Positions 46,443 to 56,160 of a stretch of 64,000 nt of DNA are shown piece after piece. The notes beneath the pieces are model-generated. The model ran no database searches, was not told the DNA's origin, and saw nothing but the letters and a program-made list of their open reading frames with translations. Source of the DNA: Paracamarosporium sp. OC-R06-R3. Lineage: Eukaryota > Ascomycota > Dothideomycetes > Pleosporales > Didymosphaeriaceae. The position numbers were made by a program, and so were the translations under genes. Numbering within the stretch: position 1 is the stretch's first letter; the number at the start of each line of letters is the position of its first letter. The stretch lies in NCBI GenBank assembly GCA_019828545.1, contig JACVRA010000071.1, positions 1 to 64,000 on the forward strand. Reading direction: 5' to 3'.

Positions 46443-49400
46443 CTACTTCCCACCCCCCAACCCCCCCAACCCCACACACCACACCAAATACCAGCTCCGC
46501 GTCGCCCCCCCATCAACCCACCTCTCATCCCACTCCCCGCCGACCCCCTCCCTGAAAAACGCATACGCCGCCCTCGGATCCACAATCGCGAGGTTCGCAA
46601 AGAGAATCCCGCGCCACCCGCCATCTACATATGGTCCGTCGAGCGCAAAGCTAGTCCGAGGCGTCGGCGGCGGAGCAGGCTCGGTTTTGGATTTTGGAGG
46701 CGGGGAGGGGAAGGGAAAGGGGAAGGGGAAGGGGGAGTAGTGTTTTGGCGACTGTGGTAGGGGCTGGGGCTGTGTGGGAGGGAGAGGAGGACTGGGTATG
46801 GCTCTGGGAGAGGTAGGGTAGAGAGGCGTAGACTGCGGTGCGGAGAAGGAGTGGAATGGGTTTGCGAAGGGGATGTATGTTGGTGAGGGGGTTGCAAGGG
46901 GGGACGCAGGCGCTGAGGCCGTCGTGGGAGGAGGCATGGCGAAGAAGGCGTCCCATTCTTCGCGGACGAAGGAGCGCGGCCGGAGATAGGTGCTTGGTGG
47001 GGCGAGCGGCTGCATGTGCGTGCCGTGGATTAGGTGCGCGGCGTCGCTGGTGGAGGTCGTGTAGTCTGCTTTGTTTTCGGAGAGGATCCCGGGGAGCTTG
47101 TGGGGGAGCATGGGGGGCGGTTGGTTGGGGTTTGTCGAGAGGAGGTGGAAGTAGGTGTTGAAGGTGCGGGCTTGGAGGGCGAGCATGAGGTTGCCTGGTG
47201 TGCGTTAGTATCATATGGTCGTTTGATGTGCGGTTGGTTGGTTGGCTGGTTGGCTGGATGGATGAGTAAGGGTAAGGGGGATGAAGAACGAACCTCTCTT
47301 CTCCATGTTCGCGTCGCCGATGACCTTCCCCCACATCTTAATCGCATAGCTCGCGAACCCGTCTTCGCTCGTCGATTCCTCATCTTTCCCATTGCCGCTC
47401 TCGAAAAGCCCCTTCGCCCAGCTGTGTCCAGAGTACCAGTCGAAGCACCGCTGGAACGGGAAGTCCCTCCCTTCGTACTCGCTCTCCGCGATATCCTGCA
47501 CACGTATAATCAGTCACCACTTTCACCAAACACACCACAACGACACCCACCTTAACCATCATATTAACAAACCTCTTATTATCCCCCTCCTCCAACCACG
47601 CCGGATCCAACGCCCCCACAACCGCCGCAGCATGCACAAAATACCCAAAATGAACATGATGACCGCTATAATACGTATTCCCAAAGTCCGCACCAGAGTC
47701 TCCCTCCAGGCCAGCCTTGCTCACAAGCCCCTTCCACGAATTATCGTAGTACAGCGGGAACCTGGCCACATTGTCGATATACCGCGCCATCTCCGCCTTG
47801 AGCTTTTCCAGCCCGCGCGCAACCCACTCGGCGTTGTTGAGCACTTCTTTAATGACCCAGAGCAGCGTTGCGAATTTCGAGAGGGACTTCCCGGCGTGGT
47901 AGTATGAGTCTTGGGGCGTGGAGTTGGAGATTGCGCGACGGAGGTCGAGTTCTGCGACCGAGGTGAGGAAGGAGAGAAAGTCGGGTGGGTAGCGGATCCG
48001 TGTGGTGGATGTCGCGGGGGTCCATGGGGCGAATGACATGGTGGTGGGGAGGTTGGTCTCGGTGAAGAAGATGCTGTCGTTGGGGGCCCAGACGGCGGTC
48101 GCGAGGCCTTTGGTCGTGGTTTGCAGCTGCAGTTTCGTGACGCTGGTCTTGATTTCTGGGTCGAGGGATTGGATGTGGTGGGGTAGGAGAAACATGAGGA
48201 GAGGCCCGGTACCGATCTTGGTGTATGTGAAGCCGTACGTGCCGCGACTATCATTGACAGTGGCGTAGAGTTTGGCTTCGGTTACGAAGGTCCCGTATGT
48301 TTTGTCGTAGAGAGCTTCTGCATCTGTGCCAGGAGGATTTTTGGCTACCTGGACGGTGCCTTTGAAGTGTGGTGCGAAGAGGAGTGTATTGGCGTCGAGC
48401 TTGGATACTTTTGTCGCATCGTAGTGGACCCCTTTGGCAGGATTGATGTATATGATCCAGTCGCGCCCATCGTAGTCCTTGAAGTGGTATTTGGTCGATC
48501 GTCCAATCAAAATCGGGTTGCCGATGTCTCCTTGGAAGCCCTTTCCGCCTGTTTGTATCAACGGCGAAGCATTTCGGTAGCCTGCTGTGACGAAGCTCAT
48601 ACCCTGTACGACAGGAAAGGTGAGTTTTGGAGAATCTGCAGTAGTTCCGCGCCTAGGTAAAAGAATTGGAATGAGTAAAGATGCATCTCAAAACATGTAA
48701 AACGCACCTCAAGTTGACATTTACCGAATGTGGAAGATGCGTATCTGTAGTCATGATGGTTCTACCGTCAAGCTCTTTTGCACCGAGGATGAGTGATTGT
48801 TTTCGGGGCGCAGAGTAGTACTATATCCCATTAGTCTCAGGTAGCGATTCACCCATAATCATGCTTGAGTGATAGCTACAGTAGCAATACTTTAGGAGGA
48901 TCACCAGGACCAAATTCCAAGTCTCCGCTTTCTACATGTCCTACATTCATCCCCCATGTCGAGAACTGATTCGGATCTGAGCCTCCTCTTCCCCACCATA
49001 TGAAATACGGCTGCATCCACACAGGCTGGTCTTGCTTTCCCAAAAATGCATTCGCGTAGAATTTGTTCGTTTGGATCGGTTTGTCTTCACTGTCTTGAAT
49101 ACCCAGCCGAGGCAAAGGATGCTTGACATGGATTGGAATTTGACCTAGTATATCGTCCGGCTGAATGGCAACAAAGATGTTGTCAGATGGGATAGCTTTC
49201 GCGAGTGATGTGCGTGTAGGCGCGGGCCGGAACGTAGAAGAAAATGTGCGTCTTCGCGATGACGATGGAGGCCGTAGAGAAGAACGAACGGTCGTTTGCG
49301 ACTGGCCCATGGATGACGGGATTGAAATAGAAAATGGTTATACTAGATTCCTCAAGGCTGTAGAGAGAGGATTTATGGTCGCAGAAACGTGATGTGCGCC

Positions 49401-49637
49401 GGGCGCGGGCGCAGATATTGGGATAAAGAAAGAATGGGAAGAAAATAAAGGCGTAGGAACGATGCGAGAAGATGTATATGTAGGTTCTGTATGCGAGATA
49501 TCTGTAGTAAATGGCGATGTCGTGGACACCGATTGTGGATGGCATTCCTTCGGCAGGAGCGCTTCGTCAATAGATATTACATTAGGGGAAGCAAGCATAG
49601 GGGGAGAGTAAAGCCGTTGTTTGCGAATTGTGGCCAT
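46443..49637 (-). CDS. Endo-1,3-beta-glucanase, GH81 family, 6 exons
   Basis: Model: complement(join(46443..47194, 47294..47495, 47551..48652, 48708..48820, 48891..49301, 49344..49637)), 957 residues. It hydrolyses internal 1,3-beta-glucan links, in wall remodelling or autolysis. GH81 landmarks: PIHVKHPLPRLGIQ...PIQTNKFYANAFLG (start of domain), WWGRGG...STWGMNVGH, GADFGNTYYSGHHVHFGYFVHAAAVVG, and the catalytic block CFDWYSGHSWAKGLFESGNGKDEESTSED. Near the C-terminus are ENKADYTT, the SFVREEWDAFFA block and GGWRGILFANLAIVDP...WVDGGATRSWYLVWCVGLGG. Between the last two lies a Pro/Ser-rich insertion of about 95 residues (about 794-889, nt 46653-46937). The first exon (from 49637) is inferred from an open frame and an exact phase-0 splice. 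If wrong, translation starts at 49310 (MGQSQTT). No signal peptide is visible in either version, so it resembles the intracellular Eng2/Acf2 type more than the secreted Eng1 type. Small introns are 42-99 bp. Confidence 0.88.
47220..47268. repeat. GGTT/GGCT simple repeat inside a GH81 intron
   Basis: Tandem GGTTGGTT and GGCTGG units fill much of the last intron of the GH81 gene, making it 99 bp rather than about 55. Confidence 0.7.
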
Positions 49638-50907
49638 GCCGTAAAGTGAAGGTTTGATCGTGACAAAGCGGGTGTTTGAAGAAGTGACGAACAATCATCG
49701 GTTGTTTGCGACGCAGTTGCGATAGTTGTACGAACCGACGGATGCATCGCGGATACAATGGTTACAGCGTCAGTTAATCTTTAAACTTATCAGTAGGTGA
49801 GATAATCTTGAGTGGTAGGTTATCGTACCGTTGTCTCATTTCGTTTTCTTGTCCTCAAGCTCTGAAAATTGGCGTCAGTTATAGATCTACAGATCTATTT
49901 GAAACTTTACAGTAGAGAGCCACTATTTATGTGACACATGTTTTTCTTTCATGGTTGTTTGAAATGTCTGTCTCCTAGGATTGCTGCTCTAATGCATCCT
50001 GGCAGAAAGACCAACATACTGACCAGCACAAGCAATGTAAAGTGCGTAAATATTATTATGACGAATTCAAGTCCTTATTAACAAATCTGTTCCCAGGGCC
50101 AATCTGTAAAGCAGGAAAAACGGCGTAAGCTTAGAGTATGTCGTTTGCTGTTTTGTTTGTATTCCTTGAAACCACACTCCTCGCAAGGAGCCGGCAGTTC
50201 TTCACTCTGGAAGAAGAGAACTCACTTGTTAAGGTTATTTTATCATTGTCGAGTCTTGGGAACCCTATTCAGATATGGCCTCTTTATTCAAACCATTGCA
50301 GAAAGGTAGGAGAGGTGGGAAGCCGTTAGTGTATAATCTTATTGAAAGTAGAGCAAAGAAAATCGAGTTGTGTGCATTGTGTTTCAGTAGTGCTGTCCCA
50401 ATACATCGGTGCCATGGGAATCTTCCAGGCTACTGAAGCAACCCTGGGTCCAATTACTTAGTTCATCCGCATTTCCGCTAAGGTATCAAAACTCACCTTC
50501 ACTGCAAGTTTGGACGGGAAACTGCAGGATTCCCAACAATTCACAGGACAAGCGGCAATTGTGGGGTCCGAACATCAACGCATTCTTTTTTCGCATTCTA
50601 TCTTTGTACGAAGTTTACTGCTATGATAACAGAAGCGCTTTAAAACGAGATTTAAGCCATTCAGATTCTCCGTTATCCAATCCGCATTTCTGCCCAGTTT
50701 ACCATCTGGGAGGACGATACTTGGTCAGGAAATTCAATATCGCCTTGCTCGATAACTGTTACTTTTACTTTCAAAATGTCTCAACTCATTTCCACGACGA
50801 CCTCCACAGACGAGAATCTATAGAACAGCATCCGTGGAATCCAAGGACTCAATATCAATGACAGCTCGCCATATACCATCGTCGACAATGAGTCGGCCCT
50901 GTCTGAT
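49638..50907. promoter_or_regulatory. Divergent intergenic region, GH81/exonuclease
   Basis: About 1.3 kb, AT-rich, between divergent genes. No supported gene. An open frame across 50409-50861 has no motif and partly overlaps the probable old 5' part of the exonuclease gene. Confidence 0.4.
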
Positions 50908-51651
50908 ATGAATGACATACTTGCAAGCCTTCCCGTGGTGCCGCCATCAATTTATGTGGATGTAGAAGGCATCAATCTTTCAAGACAAGGCTCCGTCTCT
51001 ATCCTTCAGCTCTACGTACTTCCAAAAGACCACACCTACCTCGTAGATGTCCACCAGCTGCAACATAGTGCCTTCTGCACCACCGGGAAAGATTCTGGCA
51101 AAAGTCTAAAAGCCATCCTCGAGGCTAAGGACATCCCGAAGGTCTTCTTCGATGTTCGCAATGATTCGGATGCATTATTCTATCACTATCAAATCAGCTT
51201 GTCGGGCATAGACGATATCCAGTTGATGGAGCTAGCTACAAGGACTTTTGCACGGAGGTGTGTTATTGGTCTCCAGAGATGCATTGAGAACGATGCCGGA
51301 TTAACAATCGCGGAAACGGCTACATGGGAGGTAGATAAGGAGAATGGAAAGAAGCTATTCGCACCAGAAAAAGGTGGACGATATGAGGTATTCAACGACC
51401 GGCCGCTTTCACAAGGCATTATCCGGTATTGCGTGCAGGATGTACAGCTCTTGCCGCGACTGTGGGCTCGTTACAAGACTAGAATGGCCGTATCCTGGGA
51501 AGGCAAGGTACAGATGGAAACAGAAGAAAGGATTTTGTCTTCACAGAGCAAGACTTTCAACGGCAAAGGCAAGCACATGGTCTTGGCTCCGACAGGATGG
51601 TATACACCTAAAGCTGCGGACACTCGGCGGACCAGACACCGCAATTCCTAG
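50908..51651 (+). CDS. DEDDy 3'-5' exonuclease domain protein (RNase D-like)
   Basis: 247 residues as called from MNDIL. The domain has all three exonuclease motifs: Exo I YVDVEGINL (Asp/Glu pair near 17-19), Exo II KVFFDVRNDSDALF, and Exo III YCVQD (Tyr-x3-Asp, so DEDDy). After Exo III a region of about 65 residues ends in a basic tail. The fold matches small fungal Exd1/RNase D-like proteins; the substrate is unknown, RNA trimming being likely. The N-terminus is problematic. The same frame continues upstream through SPYTIVDNESALSD, which looks like the normal family start, to an ATG at 50776, but a TAG at 50821-50823 interrupts it. So either translation starts at 50908, an upstream exon splices in after the stop (for example at CAG 50827-50829), or the allele carries a nonsense mutation. 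Confidence 0.75.
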   Translation: MNDILASLPVVPPSIYVDVEGINLSRQGSVSILQLYVLPKDHTYLVDVHQLQHSAFCTTGKDSGKSLKAILEAKDIPKVFFDVRNDSDALFYHYQISLSGIDDIQLMELATRTFARRCVIGLQRCIENDAGLTIAETATWEVDKENGKKLFAPEKGGRYEVFNDRPLSQGIIRYCVQDVQLLPRLWARYKTRMAVSWEGKVQMETEERILSSQSKTFNGKGKHMVLAPTGWYTPKAADTRRTRHRNS

Positions 51652-51798
51652 GGCGAATCTTGAGGGGACAGCGGCGTAACGCACTCTGCCATCAGTCTGT
51701 TGAGAGCCAATGGTTGTTCTTGCTTGTGCGGCTACTAAAGGTATCTCGTTGGAAAATTCAACATCTGCACAAACCGCAGTAAGCGATACGCGGCTGTC

Positions 51799-51869
51799 TA
51801 CAGAGAAGATTAGCATGGCCCCTGCACTAAGGATGACACGCTCAATCAAAGAGAAGCTACCATTTTTTT
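51799..51869 (+). pseudogene. 5'-truncated U6 snRNA copy
   Basis: It starts exactly at the UACAGAGA box and continues through the catalytic and 3' part of U6 to its T7 terminator. It lacks the 5' stem-loop and any TATA box at the expected place, so it is not expected to be transcribed as U6. It lies in inverted orientation to the intact gene and matches it base for base over this span. Confidence 0.88.
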
Positions 51870-51886
51870 CGCACTTTTTTTGCTGC
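51799..51886 (+). repeat. Left arm of U6 inverted repeat
   Basis: This 88-base arm is the reverse complement of 52069-52157, differing only in one homopolymer (7 T against 8). It extends past the U6 terminator into the 3' flank, so the duplication was at DNA level rather than from a normal U6 transcript. Confidence 0.92.
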
Positions 51887-51933
51887 CGGTAATTGATGGA
51901 TCGTGGGGTGATTTGCTGCCATGAAAACGGAGT

Positions 51934-51953
51934 TTCGCTAAGAATAGCGAAAA
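51934..51953. other. Perfect 8-bp hairpin with AGAA loop
   Basis: TTTCGCTA, loop AGAA, TAGCGAAA. It lies in the spacer between the two U6 copies, on the distal side of the B-box as seen from the U6 gene. Function unknown. Confidence 0.6.
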
Positions 51954-51976
51954 AGGAAAAAGAATCGCATTTTCGC

Positions 51977-51987
51977 GGACTCGAACC
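51977..51987 (-). promoter_or_regulatory. Downstream B-box of the U6 gene
   Basis: GGTTCGAGTCC is a perfect match to the TFIIIC B-box consensus. It lies about 100 bp past the U6 terminator, +201 from the inferred start, in the same orientation. The flanking bases do not form a tRNA: the T-stem has a missing base (8-base loop), and no D or anticodon arm is found upstream. Confidence 0.7.
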
Positions 51988-52068
51988 CGCGACGCAACAC
52001 TAAACACAACTAAGCATCACCAGCATCATCTTGTATATAATATATTAGTAGTATGTCTATATACCGTA

Positions 52069-52157
52069 GCAGCAAAAAAAAGTGCGAAAAAAATGGTAGC
52101 TTCTCTTTGATTGAGCGTGTCATCCTTAGTGCAGGGGCCATGCTAATCTTCTCTGTA
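52069..52157 (-). repeat. Right arm of U6 inverted repeat
   Basis: Partner of 51799-51886; it contains the 3' two thirds of the intact U6 gene and 18 bases of 3' flank. The spacer between arms is about 180 bp and contains the B-box. Confidence 0.92.
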
Positions 52158-52187
52158 TCGTTTCAAATTGACCAAATGCCCGAAGGC
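52088..52187 (-). ncRNA. U6: U6 spliceosomal snRNA
   Basis: About 100 nt, the catalytic snRNA of the spliceosome. The 5' end is a GCC-UUCG-GGC stem-loop, placed as in fission yeast U6. It is followed by AUUUGGUCAAUUUGAAACGAUACAGAGA with the ACAGAGA box that pairs with the 5' splice site. Then come the U4-pairing region with AGC triad, the internal stem-loop (CCCCUGCACUAAGGAUGACAC), and a 3' tail ending in a T7 tract, a polymerase III terminator. No intron is present. A TATATATA box at -30 fixes the start near 52187. This is the only intact copy in the window. Confidence 0.95.
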
Positions 52188-52209
52188 GAAGGAAAGAGCA
52201 ATTAGAAAA

Positions 52210-52217
52210 TATATATA
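52210..52217 (-). promoter_or_regulatory. TATA box of U6
   Basis: TATATATA begins 30 bp upstream of the inferred U6 start, the standard spacing for TATA-containing polymerase III promoters. Confidence 0.75.
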
Positions 52218-52378
52218 GACGAAAACAATTGTGAGAGGGATTTGCGCAATCTGCGATCGCGCGGCCCGTTTGCCTCTATCGTCTGCCTGAAAATAGGGTC
52301 CACGGAATAGTCCGAGCGCGAACTTCAAAACTTGCGGGTGGGTGGCCAGTGCTTTCATGGTCGGATGTGTTCTACGAC

Positions 52379-52460
52379 TACGAGGGAGTTCGTTTCGATT
52401 GACTATTCAGCCTGAGTGGCCTCAGCGCCGTGACAGTCAATAAAAACGATCTCCCTCGTA
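52379..52460. mobile_element. Short TIR element, copy 1 (MITE-like)
   Basis: 82 bp bounded by imperfect terminal inverted repeats: left TACGAGGGAGTTCGTTT and right, read inward, TACGAGGGAGATCGTTT. It shares a 23-base core, TATTCAGCC-TGAGTGG-CCTCAGC, in reverse orientation with 59989-60075. No coding capacity. A target duplication was not clearly seen. Confidence 0.55.
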
Positions 52461-53464
52461 TCATGTAGGTCCTCTAGGCCCGGGTTGCAACATCGAATGA
52501 TGCCGTCCAGTATAGACGCAGAAAAAGTTCTAAGTGCATTTGCATGTCAAGCCCCTGTGTATCCCCAGGACATGATGATTTGCAAAGGCTAAGAAACCAT
52601 AAGTCCAACGTCGAAATCCTGAATAAATTTATAGAGCCTGGGACAGCGCAACAAGAAGACGCCTAAGAGAGAGGATGACCGAGACTCCGTACTGCCCAAT
52701 GTGGCCGGCCAGTTGATCGAAGGCGAGTGCGCTGGTCTGATCTGGTCTGGTCTGGTCTGCGAACAGAATGCATTCCGTCTGAACTTGTATTTGGAGCGCA
52801 GCCTCCTTCTTTGCGATAAATCGGCAAACTTTCTCCAGTGGGGAACAGGAAAGACCTGCTACGACATTGTGAAGGGAATACAAGGTCTCTCGTCGAAGCC
52901 GTCCAAGTATCTACACTACAAGTCTCTCTCATGCCATCGCATGTCAAAATTCAGTCGTTTTAATCTCACATGCGCATATTTTCTCTCCTCACCTTCTGCC
53001 GTCCTCTGCTCTATCCGGTTCCTCAAGGGCCGTAACCAAATTGAACACGCAATGTGCCTGTGTGAAGATGTGCACTCGGAATTACTGCGACGGAAAAGAT
53101 ATTTTGCGTGTCTTGTGTGGGACTGCGGGGGAGGGGCAGGCGGCCGAAACTCGGAGATGTAGCTCTTGAATGCACAAGGATGCTTCACGGTAGAGATGCG
53201 AAGAACAGCGGTAGGTGGACAACAGTGTTTCTTGGTCTGGAGAAAAGTTGCTCGCTTGAGTCTTATGACTATGTGTATTGTTCACTTGACCAGTGTTGCG
53301 AACGTAAACCATATTGCCCATGTCCTCTGCAAAATAGATGGATTATTGAACACAAAACGTCTATCACAACATATACGCGAGATTACCGTCTAAACACGAC
53401 CTCCACCCACGCTATGCAAAAGGACGGGACAAGGAAAGATTGGATCTCCATCCCTGCGATTATT
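52461..53464. other. Intergenic between U6 locus and TLC gene
   Basis: About 1 kb of the TLC gene 3' flank. A TCTGG/GGTCT simple repeat lies at 52733-52760. A plus-strand open frame (52701-53162) has no recognisable domain and was not accepted as a gene. Confidence 0.45.
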
Positions 53465-54692
53465 TCACGCCGCCCTCGCACTGCTCATCGGCCTCCCATC
53501 CTCCCCAGTCCTCTTCCTAATCTCCATCTGCTCGATCTCCAAATGATTTGAGTTCTTCTCCACCAACACCGTCCCGATATAGTCTCCTGCATCAGTGCCG
53601 CTCGCCTGAACATACGGCGTCTGCGGCGGCGACTGCAAGCTTATGCCTTCCACCAACACCTGCTCCTTCTCCGGCTCCTTGACCTCGGGCTTTCTGGTTC
53701 CAAGCGGCGGATCGAACCGCTTCCTGATTGTTTCAATCATCTTGCCGAACCAGAACCAGTTCAAGCCGTTGAGCGTTATGTTTGATAGGAGGTAGCAGGC
53801 CGCGAGCCACAGCGGAACGGTACGCTCACCAGCAAACTGCATGATGTCTGATTCCGGAACGAGGGAGGGATCGATGCTGGTTCCGTTGTTGAGCTTGCCG
53901 AGCTCTGGGTCGTGCAGGACGAGTTCGCCGGCTGTGAGCGCGCGGTAGATGTCCGAGAAGACGCGCACAGATTGGTAGGAACCCCAACAGAGGCGGCAAC
54001 CGAAGAAGGTGCAGAGGAGGAGGATGCCGTTGTAGAGTTGGACCTTCGAGCCCGTCATGTTGAGCTTATCGCAAAACCAGTGAATGTTTAGGAAGGGCGA
54101 GGAGAGCTCGTAGAGAATAAATGTGGGTGCGTAGAAGTTGACGAAAGGTCTCTGGTAGGCACGTTAGCTTTTCGTGAACTGTGCTATTCATACCTTCTTA
54201 GAAACTTACAAAGCCTAGCGAGAAGACGAACAGGGCAGAGACCGCATGCGCGAGCATCCCAGGCCCAAAGATATTGATGTTCTGCACCGTGATAAACAAG
54301 TCCCACAAGAAATACCCTCCTGCAAACGCCTGTATCAGCCCTCCAGCACCGGTATATCCATGCACCTTGCCCATCCAGTTCATCTCGCTCCGCTCCTCAT
54401 CTTTTACCATTACCCAGAGTGCGAGCACGCAGATGACGGTACTCTGCACAAACGACACAATATGTACATCCCAGTTAAGCTTTGTACGGGCATTGAGATT
54501 GTTGTAGACGCGCGGGAAGAAACAGCGCGAGAAGGCGGGCGAGACGAAGACGTTGACTACGTGGTAGAGGATAGCTGCTAGAAGCACTTCATGGATGTGC
54601 AACGGGAGGGTCTTGAGCGAGACGTAGTCGGCGATAGGCTCGGTGCGCTTCCGTAACCAGTCCGGGCAGTCAAACGGGAACGGGTCGTGCAT
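53465..54692 (-). CDS. TLC-domain membrane protein (TMEM56/TLCD4-like), 2 exons
   Basis: Model: complement(join(53465..54151, 54210..54692)), 389 residues. One 58 bp phase-0 intron, splicing LGF to RPFVNFYAPTFILYELSSPF. It has seven or eight hydrophobic helices. The TLC pattern is visible: WDVHIVSFVQSTVICVLALWVM (helix with conserved His), then GKVHGYTGAGGLIQAFAGGYFLWDL, AHAVSALFVFSLGF, ELSSPFLNIHWFCDK, and NGLNWFWFGKMIETI before a charged tail. The HxxS/V and ELSxPFLNxxW signatures fit the TMEM56/TLCD group rather than ceramide synthases, which have a different catalytic His-His core. TLC proteins work in lipid sensing or transport in ER membranes; the substrate here is unknown. Confidence 0.88.
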
Positions 54693-56160
54693 GGTGCGAG
54701 CTGGTTCGCGGAGCGGTGGGTCGTCGGAAGCAAGGGAGAGCTGCGTGCTCTGTAGCTAGCTCTAGTGATGGTAGGAAGCACAGAAGTTATACAGACGTCT
54801 GGACCAGACGACGAGGAAACTGGGAAAAGCGGGCGTTTATGTGTTGAGTGGGCAGCCAAGGCAACGGGTGGCAGGCGGAGGTAATGGGTCAGCTCCGCAG
54901 CCGTCAGCGATTGATGCGTGTCTCGTGCCTCGGCGGTGCGTACAGACGAGGCCCTTCAATCAGACAACAACATGGCTGGATATTTCCGCAGCTAGCAAGG
55001 CATGGGTCTAGCAGACTCGCACGAAACAGTCACAAACGCACCTGGCTAACTGGTTTCACTTCCAACTCACGCTCAATTTCAGGATGTGTGCGCACAAGAC
55101 CACGTCATAAGCCAACGTTGACAGGCGGGCGCTGCGATTTCGAGCCACACCGCCACACGAGGCGCACGCATTAGCTTGCGTACTAAATCCCGTCTGGCCC
55201 GACATGCGGCGGTGATGATCTTACAGAAGATGTACTCCTTAATCTGTATGTGGACCTGGTTATGAATCAGTAGCAACCGTAGATTTGGCGTGTCAGATAA
55301 AGTCGGCCCAAGTCCAGCACATAAATCCATATAGCGACTTATGCCATTCAATACATAAGAGTACACTATCCCTCAACAAAGTATCATTTTGAATATTGTT
55401 GTACGCTGATACCAAGGAAACCGGTGTAAGTAAGTTCAAAGCGGTTCCTTAAGGACATGTCCTGTCGCAGGATCAGGCGGAACTGTGAGGACATCATTTT
55501 CATCTTCTGTAGGTGGTGCCTTGAATGTGTGCCGTCTTTAGCATCCGTTTGAGATGGCTTCCTTGCGCTTCATGGCACATCTGCAAGTATTGAAGTAGAC
55601 ACATGTGCTTTCTCGTTCCAGACTCTCCTGTGGGGATGTGTGCAATATCTTTGATAAACTTGGTCACAGTTAGGACAGAACACAAGGGCTGGAGGCATTG
55701 ACTGGGTTTGTACGAAAGTGTTATCGGCCTTTGTACATGTCTCATCGCATGGTCGAGCCCTCTGAGTCTGAACCAGTTTCATGTAATATTGTGGGCTGTT
55801 GAACGGGCTGCTTTCGCCCAAGAATGGATCCATTCGCTTCGATTTTAGAAAATGCCTATGCTCCCTTCCATCTCTACGAAGCGCTGCCAACAACTCTGCA
55901 TATCATCACGGAACCTTGATATCTGAGGGCGCACGACGCGTATCGACCCTAGGACGCGTCGTGGGGTGGGAAGGGAGCAGGGATCATGCCTAGCGGAGCT
56001 CGCGCAAAAGTTCCGACAGGTGACAGGGTAGCTCTTGATAGTCGCTGTCTATTAACCTTCTTTCTATCATATCACAGCAGGCTAGAGTACCGTACTACAA
56101 TCGCATAGCATCTGAATTGCGCCACCCATTCCCGACTACTCGGAATCCAATGGCTAGAAG
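54693..56160. other. Divergent intergenic region, TLC/DIA4
   Basis: About 1.5 kb. Contains one doubtful small Cys-rich frame (separate entry). Otherwise no gene, tRNA or repeat was recognised. Confidence 0.45.
55570..55833 (-). CDS. Doubtful small Cys-rich protein, 87 residues
   Basis: The frame starts MDPFLGESSPFNSPQYYMKL and contains PCDETC and FCPNCDQVYQRYC, giving C-x3-C and C-x2-C pairs plus further Cys and His, as in small zinc-ribbon folds. It ends VSTSILADVP. No introns are apparent and no signal peptide. I do not recognise it. It may be a lineage-specific small protein, a gene relic, or a chance frame; the spaced cysteines are the only reason to list it. Confidence 0.3.
   Translation of the reverse strand: MDPFLGESSPFNSPQYYMKLVQTQRARPCDETCTKADNTFVQTQSMPPALVFCPNCDQVYQRYCTHPHRRVWNEKAHVSTSILADVP

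Noticed and set aside
50409..50861. 150-codon plus-strand frame before the exonuclease
   Set aside because: Runs out of frame into the conserved upstream exonuclease segment and has no domain.
51961..52050. tRNA gene on the minus strand suggested by GGTTCGAGTCC
   Set aside because: The T-loop would have eight bases and no other arms are present; its position downstream of U6 is better explained as that gene's B-box.
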